Part shown: positions 53,080 through 62,150 of the stretch, one piece after another
How the letters are laid out: each line of letters opens with the position of its first letter
Position numbering within the stretch: position 1 is the first letter of the stretch
Assembly (NCBI RefSeq): GCF_042684485.1
Contig: NZ_JBHULM010000007.1
Coordinates: forward strand, 62,001 to 126,000
DNA: 64,000 bases
Reading direction: 5' to 3'
Source of the DNA: Oceanihabitans gracilariae
GTDB lineage: Bacteria; Bacteroidota; Bacteroidia; Flavobacteriales; Flavobacteriaceae
Made by a program: the position numbers and the translations under genes
The notes under the pieces: generated by a model
What the model saw: the letters and a program-made list of their open reading frames with translations, nothing else
Database searches by the model: none
What the model was told of the DNA's origin: nothing

Positions 53080-55907
53080 TGGCAGATATAAAGGCACTAT
53101 ACGAAACCATAAAAATGGATGCTTTTGATTTGGGTTTATCAAAATCTAAAGTTCCAGAATTTATTACAGATAATTTAAGATATGAGCTGTTTGATTGGCA
53201 ACGAGTAGCATTAGAAAATTTCTTAACAGCAGAGGCTATTAAAGAACATAAAGGCGATTACGTACCAACAAGTTTGCTATTTAATCTTGCAACAGGAACA
53301 GGCAAAACATTGTTAATGGCAGCATTAATAATATACTATTATGAAAAAGGCTATCGCAACTTTATATTCTTTGTGAATCAAAATAATATTGTTGGTAAAA
53401 CAGAAGACAACCTCACAGACCCAGAGCATAATAAATACCTGTTTTCTAACCCAATAGTAATTGATAAAAAAACGGTAAACATAAAAAAGGTTGAAACCTT
53501 TTCTAATGATACTGATGATATAGAAATTCACTTTACCTCTATACATAAGCTACACAATGCAGTATACCAAGTAAAGGAGAATAGTGTGTTTTTAGATGAT
53601 TTACAGCAACGTAATATTGTAATGCTAGCAGATGAAGCACACCATTTAAATTCAGCTACAAAGGCAAAAGAAGATGTGCAAACAGAACTTGATATTGTTA
53701 CAGAATTAGCAGACAATGCAAGTGCTAAAGATGTTGAGAAAAGTTGGGAACATACAGTAAATGATTTAATTCTTCATAAAGGAGATAGAAATAATAGTGA
53801 AGAAAATAAAAATGTACTATTAGAATTTACAGCAACAGTACCAACCATTAAAAAAGTAGAAGAAAAATATTTACCAAAAACAATAATTAGATTCGATTTA
53901 AAAGACTTTTTAAAAGCAGGTTATACCAAAGAAATTAATTTAGTATCATCATCATTCAATAAAAAATTAAGAGTCTTACAGGCGCTTATCTTTAATTGGT
54001 ATCGCTATAAAATGGGTGTAAAACATAATCTTCCAAATTTCAAACCAGTCATTTTATTCAGAAGTAAATTTGTTACCTCTAAAAGAGAAGAAAACGTAGA
54101 ATCAGATTATGAGTTTTTCAGAGAAATAATAGACAACCTAGCTGTTGAAGATTTTAAGTTTCTTCAAACCATTGAAAAAATTGAAGCGCAAGAAATATAT
54201 GAAGTAGGTCAAAGTAGAATTGTAGATATACGTAATTATATATCAGATAATGATATTTCATATAATAGTGTCATAAGCTATTTAAAGGATGCTTTCAATC
54301 CTAATAACTGCATCATAACACATTCATCAGATAAAACAGCAAAGGCAATAAAATCTGGTATGCGTGATGCAGATAAAACTACGCCAGAACAAGACAAATT
54401 ATTAAATAGTTTAGAAGATAAAAACAATCCAATTACTGCCATATTTACCTGCCAAAGACTTACTGAAGGTTGGGATGTATTAAATTTATTTGATATTGTA
54501 CGTATGTACGAAGGTCAAAATACAGGAGGTACTAATAAAGGTAAAGCAGGTGGTAGTACTACTTCAGAAGTTCAGTTAATAGGTAGAGGTGTTCGTTACT
54601 ATCCTTTTAAATATGAAGAGCATATTCCTATTAAAAGGAAATTTGATAAAAGCCTAGATCACGAATTACGCGTGTTAGAAGAGTTTTATTTCCACAGTGA
54701 TAAAGACGAAAGATATATAGCAGAACTTAAAAAAGAATTGAAACGTCAAGAATTATTGCCAGGTAAAGAAAAGCAATTAAAAATCTTTGACATTAAGCCT
54801 GAAATTAAGAAAGATAAATCAAGCTTCTACAATACGTTAAATGTTTATACAAACGAAAAAGTAGCGAATCCTAATAGATGTAAACGAGATTTAGAAGAAT
54901 TAAAAAAAGATTGGAACTTTGAAGATAAGCTAGAAGAAATAGCATTAAATGTTACAAAACTAGAATTTGAAAAGGACACAGAAGATGTTACACGTTACGA
55001 AACCATTCAAGAAAAGAAAAGAACTATAACGCTACCATTAAACAAAACACCACGTAACACCAGACACAAAGCATTAAGTGTTCAAACTAAAAGAGAAAAA
55101 TCAATATTACGTTTTAATAAATTAAAAGAAGAAATCAATATAGAATGTATTGAAGATGCTTTTAAAGATGAATATTTCGGTAGTTTTAATATTTCTGTTG
55201 TGGTTCCTGAAAATGTAAATCTAAAAGAGGTTTCAGACATTGAACGTTTTAAGTTGATAGAGCCTAAAGAGCAAGTTAGAATCTTAACCAATGCGTTTAA
55301 TAAACTTGAAAAGGAAATAGAATTAATTTCAAATCCACATATTGGCACAGAATTTAAGCCTGTTAAATTAAATAACTACTACAAAATACCTAAACCAATT
55401 TATGTAGTAAAAGAACCCGAGAGTGAAACAATAGAAACACGTTTAAAAGACAAAGATTGGTATCCTTTAACTGCTTTCTATGGCACATCAGAAGAAAGAG
55501 AATTAGTTAAGTTTTTAGAGAATAAAATAGCCAATTTTGAGGATAAATTTAAAGAAGTAAATCTTTTGAGAAATGAAGAGGTTTATAAAATTCACGATTT
55601 CAAAACGGGTCGTGGTTTTATGCCAGATTTTATATTATTTCTAAAGTCAGAAACGGAGGAATTACATTATCAAGTTTTTATTGAGCCAAAAGGGAATCAA
55701 TTTAAAGATGCTTCAAATGGTTATAACGATAGTGCGGAAGGTTGGAAACAAGAATTTTTAGACCGTATTTCTGAAAAATATTCAAAAGATAACTTATTAA
55801 CAGCAGAAGATAAAAACTATAAGCTTATTGGTTTACCTCTTTATAATAAAAAATTGGAAAAAGAATTTAAAGAAAGTACAGAAAAGCAATTAGGTGTAGT
55901 CTTATAA
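53079..55907 (+). CDS. res: Type III restriction endonuclease subunit (Res)
   Basis: 942 residues. Superfamily-2 helicase/translocase with Walker A ATGTGKT (71-77), DEAH box (185-188), FTATVP, and motif VI in QLIGRGVRYYP. The C-terminal nuclease has PDFILFL … FIEPKGNQ, the PD-(D/E)xK catalytic triad. It cuts DNA after two Mod-bound unmethylated sites communicate by translocation. All key residues are present, so the system should be active. Confidence 0.95.
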   Translation: MADIKALYETIKMDAFDLGLSKSKVPEFITDNLRYELFDWQRVALENFLTAEAIKEHKGDYVPTSLLFNLATGTGKTLLMAALIIYYYEKGYRNFIFFVNQNNIVGKTEDNLTDPEHNKYLFSNPIVIDKKTVNIKKVETFSNDTDDIEIHFTSIHKLHNAVYQVKENSVFLDDLQQRNIVMLADEAHHLNSATKAKEDVQTELDIVTELADNASAKDVEKSWEHTVNDLILHKGDRNNSEENKNVLLEFTATVPTIKKVEEKYLPKTIIRFDLKDFLKAGYTKEINLVSSSFNKKLRVLQALIFNWYRYKMGVKHNLPNFKPVILFRSKFVTSKREENVESDYEFFREIIDNLAVEDFKFLQTIEKIEAQEIYEVGQSRIVDIRNYISDNDISYNSVISYLKDAFNPNNCIITHSSDKTAKAIKSGMRDADKTTPEQDKLLNSLEDKNNPITAIFTCQRLTEGWDVLNLFDIVRMYEGQNTGGTNKGKAGGSTTSEVQLIGRGVRYYPFKYEEHIPIKRKFDKSLDHELRVLEEFYFHSDKDERYIAELKKELKRQELLPGKEKQLKIFDIKPEIKKDKSSFYNTLNVYTNEKVANPNRCKRDLEELKKDWNFEDKLEEIALNVTKLEFEKDTEDVTRYETIQEKKRTITLPLNKTPRNTRHKALSVQTKREKSILRFNKLKEEINIECIEDAFKDEYFGSFNISVVVPENVNLKEVSDIERFKLIEPKEQVRILTNAFNKLEKEIELISNPHIGTEFKPVKLNNYYKIPKPIYVVKEPESETIETRLKDKDWYPLTAFYGTSEERELVKFLENKIANFEDKFKEVNLLRNEEVYKIHDFKTGRGFMPDFILFLKSETEELHYQVFIEPKGNQFKDASNGYNDSAEGWKQEFLDRISEKYSKDNLLTAEDKNYKLIGLPLYNKKLEKEFKESTEKQLGVVL

Positions 55908-55955
55908 CCTCATGCATATATAAATATAAAGTTAATAATTTAAAATAAAGATATA

Positions 55956-56831
55956 ATGAAGCCACCTGTTGATGATTCCATAAAAAAAATACTAGCTGAC
56001 AAACTAAATGAATTATCAGTTTTATTAGATGCAGACATATTTACTTATTATGGTCAAATAATAGATGGTAATGAAAGTATAATTTTAAGGATTATTGAAT
56101 CATTAGCGTCTTCACCAGATAAAAAGGATAAATTATTTGTAGTACTAACAACAGGTGGTGGTAGTGCTATTGCTGTAGAGCGTTACGTTAATATTATGCG
56201 CCATCATTACAACGAAATAAATTTTATTATACCTGATTATGCTTTTAGTGCAGGTACTATTTTTTGTATGAGTGGTGATAATATATTTATGGATTATTTT
56301 TCAGTTTTAGGTCCAATTGACCCACAAGTGCAAAATAAAGAAGGTAATTGGGTGGCTGCGTTAGGTTACCTAGATAAAGTTAATGAGTTAATAGAAAAAG
56401 CACAAAATGATAAATTAACACAGGCAGAATTTATTATTTTAAAAGATTTTGATTTAGCTGAATTAAAAGGTTATGAGCAAGCTAAAGAACTAACTATTTC
56501 GCTTCTTAAAAAATGGTTAGTTAAATATAAATTCAAGAATTGGGCTACACATAGTACAAATCAAGCTTTATTAAATCAACCAGTTACGGAAGCGGAAAAA
56601 GAAGCTAGAGCGGAAGAAATTGCAGATATTTTAAGTAACAATAACGAATGGAAATCTCACGGTCGCCCTATAAATATAGAAACTTTAGAAAATAAATTAA
56701 GACTACGTATAGAAGATTATAGTAATAATGACGATTTACGTAATCTTGTAAGGACATATTACGATTTATTGTCGGATTATGTTAAGTCAAATAAAACACC
56801 TATTTTTGTTCAAACAAAATTATTCATATGA
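55956..56831 (+). CDS. SDH/Clp-fold serine protease
   Basis: 291 residues. Clp-fold family with the TTGGGSAIAVERYVNIM motif (65-81), the nucleophile Ser98 in YAFSAGT, and a following FSVLGPIDPQ strand. No membrane helix, unlike SppA. Such cytoplasmic proteases are seen beside restriction and other defence genes. It overlaps the small gene downstream by four bases (ATGA). Confidence 0.85.
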   Translation: MKPPVDDSIKKILADKLNELSVLLDADIFTYYGQIIDGNESIILRIIESLASSPDKKDKLFVVLTTGGGSAIAVERYVNIMRHHYNEINFIIPDYAFSAGTIFCMSGDNIFMDYFSVLGPIDPQVQNKEGNWVAALGYLDKVNELIEKAQNDKLTQAEFIILKDFDLAELKGYEQAKELTISLLKKWLVKYKFKNWATHSTNQALLNQPVTEAEKEARAEEIADILSNNNEWKSHGRPINIETLENKLRLRIEDYSNNDDLRNLVRTYYDLLSDYVKSNKTPIFVQTKLFI

Positions 56832-57031
56832 GTGTTTTAGTTACAGATAAATTGGATAAAGTACTTAAAGAAAATAAGGTTTCTGTTAATGAGATTTCAA
56901 ATGTAAAAAAATATTTAGAAGCATCTAAATTGTACGATTCTTTAGTATTATCTGGTGTAGCTAAACCAAGGGGTAACAATCTTTTATCTCGTGATAAGGC
57001 TTTTAATTCTAATATTAGCTTTAACAAATAA
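56828..57031 (+). CDS. Small partner protein of the Clp-fold protease
   Basis: 67 residues, helical and polar (DKLDKVLKENKVSVNEISN), overlapping the protease stop by ATGA. No known domain. Its tight coupling suggests a substrate adaptor or an antidote to the protease. Confidence 0.55.
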   Translation: MSVLVTDKLDKVLKENKVSVNEISNVKKYLEASKLYDSLVLSGVAKPRGNNLLSRDKAFNSNISFNK

Positions 57032-58059
57032 GTCCCCACAACCCAAAACCCAGTTTTTTCGTACCTCAAAATCCTCTGTCTTTTGTGTTGTTCCGCGCGC
57101 CACCGCATAGTTGGTTTTATGTCATAATAGTTGTAGCCAAAGCTATAATGGCACATTGCTTGTTTTATTTAAACGTATCTATTTTTTAAAATTGGTACAA
57201 TAAAAAAGCAAAGAGCTATTGCCAACGCTCAAAACAACTATTCCGCCACAAAACCAACCCAAAGCTAAGTTACATAATAGAAGTTATAGGAGCAAAAATC
57301 CTTTCAATGGTTGCCTACGGCGTTTTATTATATTTTCGTCGCTATAACTGCTATTATGTAAAATATCCGCTCATCCAACGCGCACTTCCGTACATCAAAC
57401 CACATTTTGAACTAAAAATGAACATTCCTGCATTCTTGCATTGTTTTTATAAGTGCTTTTTTAGCTTCAATACAATAAGGCTTTTAATTTTGAAGTTGAG
57501 GTTTATATAAGGTAATTTGTAAAGCACCTATAAAATCAAAAAATCCCAATAAGAGTATTACCATTCATTTGTCAATAACATTAGTAGAAGAATAAGAAAA
57601 TAGAGTACAAAACAAATAAAGGGAAATACACTTATTTCCGCTTCTGCCAGCGCACTAGGTACTTTAATATTGTTTTTATTTCTTATCTCATTCCATTGCA
57701 CAAAACAATCGTTAAGTCCAAGTATTCCTTATCTCAAGTCTTTGTTTATTCCATTTCACTAAGAAATAAAAATGTCCTAACATCATATTTAGAACTATAA
57801 AAAAATAAAAAAGATAGCAAATATAAGTGCCTTGCTACAGCCAACGCTAAAAGCCTGTAAAGGTCAAGCCCTACGGGTTTTGAATAAAACTTTTTTCACA
57901 ATATTTCTTCTTTTTCATTAAACATTTTAACTCAAAAAACTTTTACCCAAAAACCTTGACAGTCTTATCCAAGGCACTTTTAGATAGCACATCTTTTTTC
58001 TTTCTTTTCCAAAAATAATGGCGCGAAGCGTAGCGAAGCAAATTTTAAATTGGATAGCT
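57032..58059. other. 1-kb gene-free region with an inverted repeat and a GC-rich patch
   Basis: No supported gene. It holds the patch CCGCGCGCCACCGC near 57093, and an inverted repeat TTACATAATAGAAGTTATAG (57270-57289) against CTATAACTGCTATTATGTAA (57342-57361) around TGCCTACGGCGTT. The words TTGCCAACGCTC and GCCAACGC resemble element ends. It could be an origin of transfer, a replication origin or a non-coding RNA. Confidence 0.5.
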
Positions 58060-58500
58060 ATGTCAACTTTTGAACTGAAAACACACCGAAGCGGAAGAAC
58101 TTACTCGAAACCTCATTTTTTTATACTCAATAAAGGTCTAAACAGCGGAAAACCGCTTTCAAATCCTTGTCCTAACTGTTTTGTAGTGAAAACTGCAACC
58201 GAAAAAGAAAAAAACACGCTGTTTCATTTATCTATGATGCTACAAATAGGTGGTTTTTACGCTTATTATTTAAAAGGTAGTGTTATTCCGTTTATCTCAA
58301 TAGATGATTGCAGAAAAACGCTTAAAAGCAGTTTAAAATCAAATTGTAATGCAGGCGATATAATGCAAAAACATATTAAAGCGGTTGAGGTTATCAGTAA
58401 AAAAGAAAAAGAGTTACAAATTGTCATTGATAAAATGGCAGTTTTAAAGGTTGCATATATCCGAAATTGTTTCAATCTAATGCAAACTAAAGAAGCTTAA
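58060..58500 (+). CDS. DUF6943 family protein
   Basis: About 146 residues from the start at 58060 (MSTFELKTHRSGRTYSKPHF); an earlier in-frame ATG at 58018 lies in a GCGAAGC-repeat. The core KGLNSGKPLSNPCPNCFVV has a CPNC pair, and the C-terminal half is helical. DUF6943 proteins occur in flavobacterial mobile elements; role unknown. Confidence 0.72.
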   Translation: MSTFELKTHRSGRTYSKPHFFILNKGLNSGKPLSNPCPNCFVVKTATEKEKNTLFHLSMMLQIGGFYAYYLKGSVIPFISIDDCRKTLKSSLKSNCNAGDIMQKHIKAVEVISKKEKELQIVIDKMAVLKVAYIRNCFNLMQTKEA

Positions 58501-58637
58501 TGCAAAGGTATCAAAATACGTTGAAACAGTAACAAAATGGCATAATTTTCGTTATATTAGAAGAGTAAACAAAGTTTAAAAGCAATATCAAGTCCGTACC
58601 AAATCCGAACGTGTATTAATTTTAAATATTTATAGTT

Positions 58638-59279
58638 ATGGGGAAAATATCCCAAGGAATTTTAGGAGGGTTATCAGGAAAAGTAGGTAACGTAATTGGT
58701 GGTAGTTGGAAAGGTATTGACTACATCAGAATTAAGCCATCAAGTGTGGCGAATCCTCGAACAGAGGGGCAAGTCAATCAGCGTAATAAATTTACTGTTA
58801 CATTGGAGTATTTACAACCGAACAAAGAGTTCTTGAAAGTCGGTTACAAGTCATTTGCGACAAAGAAAACAGAATTTAATGCTGCAATGTCTTATGTGTT
58901 GAATAATGCAGTAGGAGGTACTGCGCCAAACTTTACGGTAGATTATTCTAACGCTCTATTAAGTAGAGGTTCATTATCTGGAGCATTAAATGCAACTACA
59001 GATTTAGCAACAGCAGGACAAGTTTCTTTTGCTTGGGATGATAACTCATTAGAGGGTAATGCAAATACAACTGATAAAGCAATGGTTTTAGTTTACAATC
59101 CAAGTAAAAAAGAATCAATGTATATTTTAGATGGGGCAATTAGAACTGCAGGTTCTCAAACAGTAAACATACCAGGAACTTATGCAGGCGATACAGTAGA
59201 GCTGTTTATTGCGTTTGTTTCCGCAGATGGTACACAAGTATCAAACAGTTTGTATTTAGGCTCTGGTACGGCAGCTTAA
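58638..59279 (+). CDS. DUF6266 family protein
   Basis: 213 residues with the hallmark start MGKISQGILGGLSGKVGNVI followed by GSWKGIDYIRIKPS. The second half is beta-rich (VLVYNPSKKESMYIL, VELFIAFVSADG), perhaps an extracellular or phage-structural-like fold. Such proteins are widespread in Bacteroidota with no known role. A terminator follows. Confidence 0.8.
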   Translation: MGKISQGILGGLSGKVGNVIGGSWKGIDYIRIKPSSVANPRTEGQVNQRNKFTVTLEYLQPNKEFLKVGYKSFATKKTEFNAAMSYVLNNAVGGTAPNFTVDYSNALLSRGSLSGALNATTDLATAGQVSFAWDDNSLEGNANTTDKAMVLVYNPSKKESMYILDGAIRTAGSQTVNIPGTYAGDTVELFIAFVSADGTQVSNSLYLGSGTAA

Positions 59280-59308
59280 TAACTTTAAGCGTAAATACAT
59301 ACAAAAAG

Positions 59309-59341
59309 AAACCGTTACAGTATATTTGTAACGGTTTTTTT
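59309..59341 (+). terminator. Intrinsic terminator after the DUF6266 gene
   Basis: AAACCGTTAC and GTAACGGTTT pair around a 9-base loop and are followed by TTTTT. Confidence 0.85.
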
Positions 59342-59388
59342 ATGCTTTTAGATCACTATTTCTACTTCTCAAATATATAGTTTAAAAA

Positions 59389-59407
59389 GTTGTACCTATG
59401 TTGTACC
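59389..59407 (+). promoter_or_regulatory. Tandem GTTGTACC boxes, right end of the element
   Basis: GTTGTACCTATGTTGTACC, the same pair as at 43528-43547; probable integrase arm-binding sites. Confidence 0.55.
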
Positions 59408-59468
59408 TTTTTTAATTTTACCTATTAAAAGTCAATAAAATCAATGCATACAGAGTGTTATTTACACA

Positions 59469-59477
59469 ACACGGTGT
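59469..59477. repeat. Right direct repeat of the integrative element
   Basis: ACACGGTGT, immediately followed by AGGCAGTA of the attC-like core that was split. Confidence 0.75.
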
Positions 59478-59501
59478 AGGCAGTAGTTATTTTTACAGAA
59501 A

Positions 59502-60134
59502 TTATTTTAAGTCTGTTTCTACAATTTTATGATTTCCATAATACATTGTTCCTCTTTTTATAAAGTCAGATGAAAGATAAAAATATACAAGAATTTTGCT
59601 ATCATCTATAATTTTTGGCCTAAAGTGAAATATGTGTTTGTCAGGAAATTCTGCGCTACCTAAATTTATTGGAATTTTTAAGTTTCCATTTGTTCCCTCA
59701 ACTATGTAATTCAAATATGTGTCCTTAACATCTGGGTCATATGCTTCCTGCATTTGACTAGTTGCCATTGGTTTCTTTTTAGTTACCAATTCAAATCGAG
59801 TCCAGTCTTTATTGTTTTCTGTTATAAAAATATCTAAAGGACGATATTGAAATTTGGGTTTTTCACTAACGAGATAAAATTTGTTTGGGTCAAATTCCCC
59901 TGTTTTAAGGTCAAGATTTTTTATATCCACTTCTAATACTGTAATTCTAAAGCCATTGAGTACTGTTCCAATGTAAGTTTTTGGAAATTTATTTTTGAAT
60001 TTGTCGTTCTTGATAAATTCAATTTCTATAGAGTCTTGTTCAATAGTAGTCTTTTGAGCATAGGATTCGAGAGATAATAAGATTGTGAAAATTCCAATTA
60101 TGATTAGAGTTTTATTTGATTTTAATATGCTCAT
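59502..60134 (-). CDS. Hypothetical secreted protein
   Basis: 210 residues: signal peptide MSILKSNKTLIIIGIFTILL … SYAQ, then a beta-rich protein without a recognised domain. It lies immediately right of the integrative element. The flanking words GTAGGCAGTA and TACTGCCAAC match at nine of ten bases, so the element entered next to this cassette without harming it. Confidence 0.75.
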   Translation of the reverse strand: MSILKSNKTLIIIGIFTILLSLESYAQKTTIEQDSIEIEFIKNDKFKNKFPKTYIGTVLNGFRITVLEVDIKNLDLKTGEFDPNKFYLVSEKPKFQYRPLDIFITENNKDWTRFELVTKKKPMATSQMQEAYDPDVKDTYLNYIVEGTNGNLKIPINLGSAEFPDKHIFHFRPKIIDDSKILVYFYLSSDFIKRGTMYYGNHKIVETDLK

Positions 60135-60174
60135 ATTCTGTTTTTAATTTTTATTGAGAATGCGTTGTGCTAAT

Positions 60175-60619
60175 TACTGCCAACTTATTTATATGCGTGT
60201 ATAACCAACGCTTTATTTCTAGTATAGGTTGTGTGCAAGTACTTAATTATAAATTAGTTATTAATTTAAATAATCTAAAAAAAGATAAAGGTTTTAGAAA
60301 GTCGATTAATTAATAGCTTAAGCAATATAAGAAATTTCTTATTTTAAGGATAGAGGAAAACTAAAAAAATAGAAGTTAGATTGTTTTTATTTTAATAGTT
60401 TTAAGTCATATGCCTAGTTGAAAATAGGGTATAGGTTTGCTATGTTCTATTAAGCTGCATAGTGCCTGAAGAGTATTTTATTTGCTGCTTAGCTTGTTTT
60501 TAACGGTTTTGTGTATCGTATAGCACGTAATAGCCTATAAAAATCGAATAGAAAATCCTTTACGATTTTTGCGAGTAGAAGATAACAAGAAATTACTTAT
60601 AGCCAATGTTGGCACTAGC
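60175..60619 (-). repeat. attC-like site s31, long form
   Basis: TACTGCCAAC (60175-60184), long insert (60185-60501), then AACGGTTTTGTGTATCG and the short-form middle, then GTTGGCACTAGC (60608-60619). Confidence 0.72.
60185..60501. repeat. Long attC insert, copy g
   Basis: Complete 317-base copy with TTATTTATATGCGTGTATAA at the start and GCTGCTTAGCTTGTTTTT at the end, directly followed by a full short-form beginning AACGGTTTTGTG. Confidence 0.72.
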
Positions 60620-60643
60620 TTTTTTAGTTAATATTATTAAACA

Positions 60644-61306
60644 TTAATCGGGTCTTTCAGGAATATAAACAACATCAACTTCTACATTATTTCCATATTT
60701 TAGGATGATAGAACATAATACAGAAACACTTTCACCATTGTGGGTAGCTGGTTTCATTACAGGCATTTTTCTAAGCACTCTTAAGATTTCTGCTTGAATG
60801 GTTACTTCTGAATCTCTCACTTTCATGCCAGTTAAATTTCCAATTTCATTGATTATAAAAAATGCTTCTACCATTTTTGGTTCTGAAAGATTTAAATCTT
60901 TAGATACACTCAAGTTAAATTCCCGCTTAATGAATGTCGAAACTTTATTATTAAAACATTCTCTTGTTTCTTCTTTTGAGAGTTCTTCACAGCCATTATA
61001 TACTGGGGCAATTTCTACATCTTTTAATATCATACTGTTATCAGAAGTATAGGTTGCTAAACCGTCATCATGCGACACAATGCTGCATAAACTTAATAAA
61101 GCCTGTTCTTCTGCTTCTGTCATATTTCCTTGTGCCATCACTTGTTCCTGAACAGCATTTATTTTTGTTATTAAATCACTTTCTTTCTTTTTTAACGAGT
61201 TGGATTCTTCCTTACAAGAAAAGCATAATAGAACAATAAAAATTGTTGAAAGGACCATTAAATTTTGGAATGCAAATTTTGTTTTACGATTAAATTTGTA
61301 TTTCAT
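60644..61306 (-). CDS. Hypothetical lipoprotein
   Basis: About 220 residues from the start at 61306. The upstream 44 open codons are repeat DNA. A membrane-lipoprotein signal (VLLCFSC) is followed by a helical segment (LIAxINAVQEQVMAQGNMTE-like) and a beta domain with NNKVSTFIKREFNLSVSKD … VEVDVVYIPERPD, TonB-C-like in layout. Function unknown. Ends GTTGGCA and TTGCCAAT match over six bases. Confidence 0.72.
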   Translation of the reverse strand: MKYKFNRKTKFAFQNLMVLSTIFIVLLCFSCKEESNSLKKKESDLITKINAVQEQVMAQGNMTEAEEQALLSLCSIVSHDDGLATYTSDNSMILKDVEIAPVYNGCEELSKEETRECFNNKVSTFIKREFNLSVSKDLNLSEPKMVEAFFIINEIGNLTGMKVRDSEVTIQAEILRVLRKMPVMKPATHNGESVSVLCSIILKYGNNVEVDVVYIPERPD

Positions 61307-61327
61307 AAGTTTTGATTTTTTTGCTTG

Positions 61328-61463
61328 TTGCCAATGTGTTTGTGCATGGTTAGTGGCGTGGTTTACCACGTAATTTAGCAAATAAAAACCGAATAGAATA
61401 TTCCGCAGGAATATTCGTAAGTAGGCTAGAACTAGCAATGGATTATATACTTTGTTACAGCAC
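61328..61463 (-). repeat. attC-like site s32, short form with AAT core
   Basis: TTGCCAAT (61328-61335) to GTTACAGCAC (61454-61463); hairpin GAATATTCCGCAGGAATATTC, the same loop position as the GAAAATCC stems but different bases on both arms. Confidence 0.75.
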
Positions 61464-61467
61464 GTAT

Positions 61468-62148
61468 TTAAGATATTTCAGTGGTTATAATTTCGTCAAT
61501 TACCCACTTTCCATTTTCTTTTCGGATAAATACTCTAACTCCAAATCCGCATAATTTACCGCATCCCATTCCACTTCTTAAAATTCCGAAAGATTTAGTT
61601 GAATCAAATTGTATTCTTGAGAAACCTGTAGTTCCACTTAAATGAAAATCATATTCATTTTTCCAAATTACACTAGCTTTTGGAAATTCCGATAGATATT
61701 TAAATTCCAGCTTTTTGTCAGCTATCAACTTTTTCAGATCAATTTTATATTCAGATGATAAGTCAGTCGTGTCCAGACTTAAGTTTTGTTTTGAGAAATG
61801 ATTTAATAGTTCATTCCTTTCTCTTTTTTCAAGAGAATAAACAGAATCATTAATTGCAATAACTAACTTGACAGAATCAGCTTTCAATTCTGCTTTTCTT
61901 TTTTTATAATCCGCTAACACTTTTCCTATTCCTGTTGTATCAGTTCCGATAATTTCTCCTTTTTCGTTAAAAACAGGTCTTGGTGGACGTGGTGGTTTCA
62001 ATCGAAAGTCAAAATGTAAAGAATCCATTAAAGCAGGAAATATTTTATAAACAACTGACTGCTCAAATTCCAATTCTGATTGCTTTTTTTCACAACCTAA
62101 TAAAATCAGAATTATTGAAATAAGTAGTAAAGTTCGTTGAGTAGTCAT
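61468..62148 (-). CDS. Hypothetical lipoprotein
   Basis: 226 residues with lipobox LLGC (Cys19). The mature part contains a proline-rich segment (RLKPPRPPRPVFNEKGEIIG), a charged helix (KERNELLNHFSKQ), and a C-terminal beta domain ending VFIRKENGKWVIDEIITTEIS with GCGKLCGF cysteines. No family recognised. Perfect 10-base cassette ends GTTACAGCAC and GTGCTGTAAC. Confidence 0.77.
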   Translation of the reverse strand: MTTQRTLLLISIILILLGCEKKQSELEFEQSVVYKIFPALMDSLHFDFRLKPPRPPRPVFNEKGEIIGTDTTGIGKVLADYKKRKAELKADSVKLVIAINDSVYSLEKRERNELLNHFSKQNLSLDTTDLSSEYKIDLKKLIADKKLEFKYLSEFPKASVIWKNEYDFHLSGTTGFSRIQFDSTKSFGILRSGMGCGKLCGFGVRVFIRKENGKWVIDEIITTEIS

Positions 62149-62150
62149 AT

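Larger units (their letters stand above)
43403..59477 (+). mobile_element. 16-kb integrative element with a type III restriction-modification system
   Basis: Bounded by the 9-bp direct repeat ACACGGTGT (43403-43411 and 59469-59477). Contents in order: tyrosine recombinase, unknown large protein, excisionase-like HTH, DUF3987 replication protein, XRE regulator, mod, RhuM-family gene, res, Clp-fold protease, small protein, DUF6943, DUF6266; all on the + strand, opposite to the cassette genes. No relaxase or transfer genes are seen, so it is an integrative or mobilizable island rather than a conjugative element. Confidence 0.85.

Noticed and set aside
56824..57156. 110-codon - strand frame
   Set aside because: Antisense to the ATGA-coupled small gene after the protease; no support of its own.
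57307..57510. 67-codon frame in the gene-free part of the element
   Set aside because: Lies over the inverted repeat; aromatic-rich random-looking sequence with no family.
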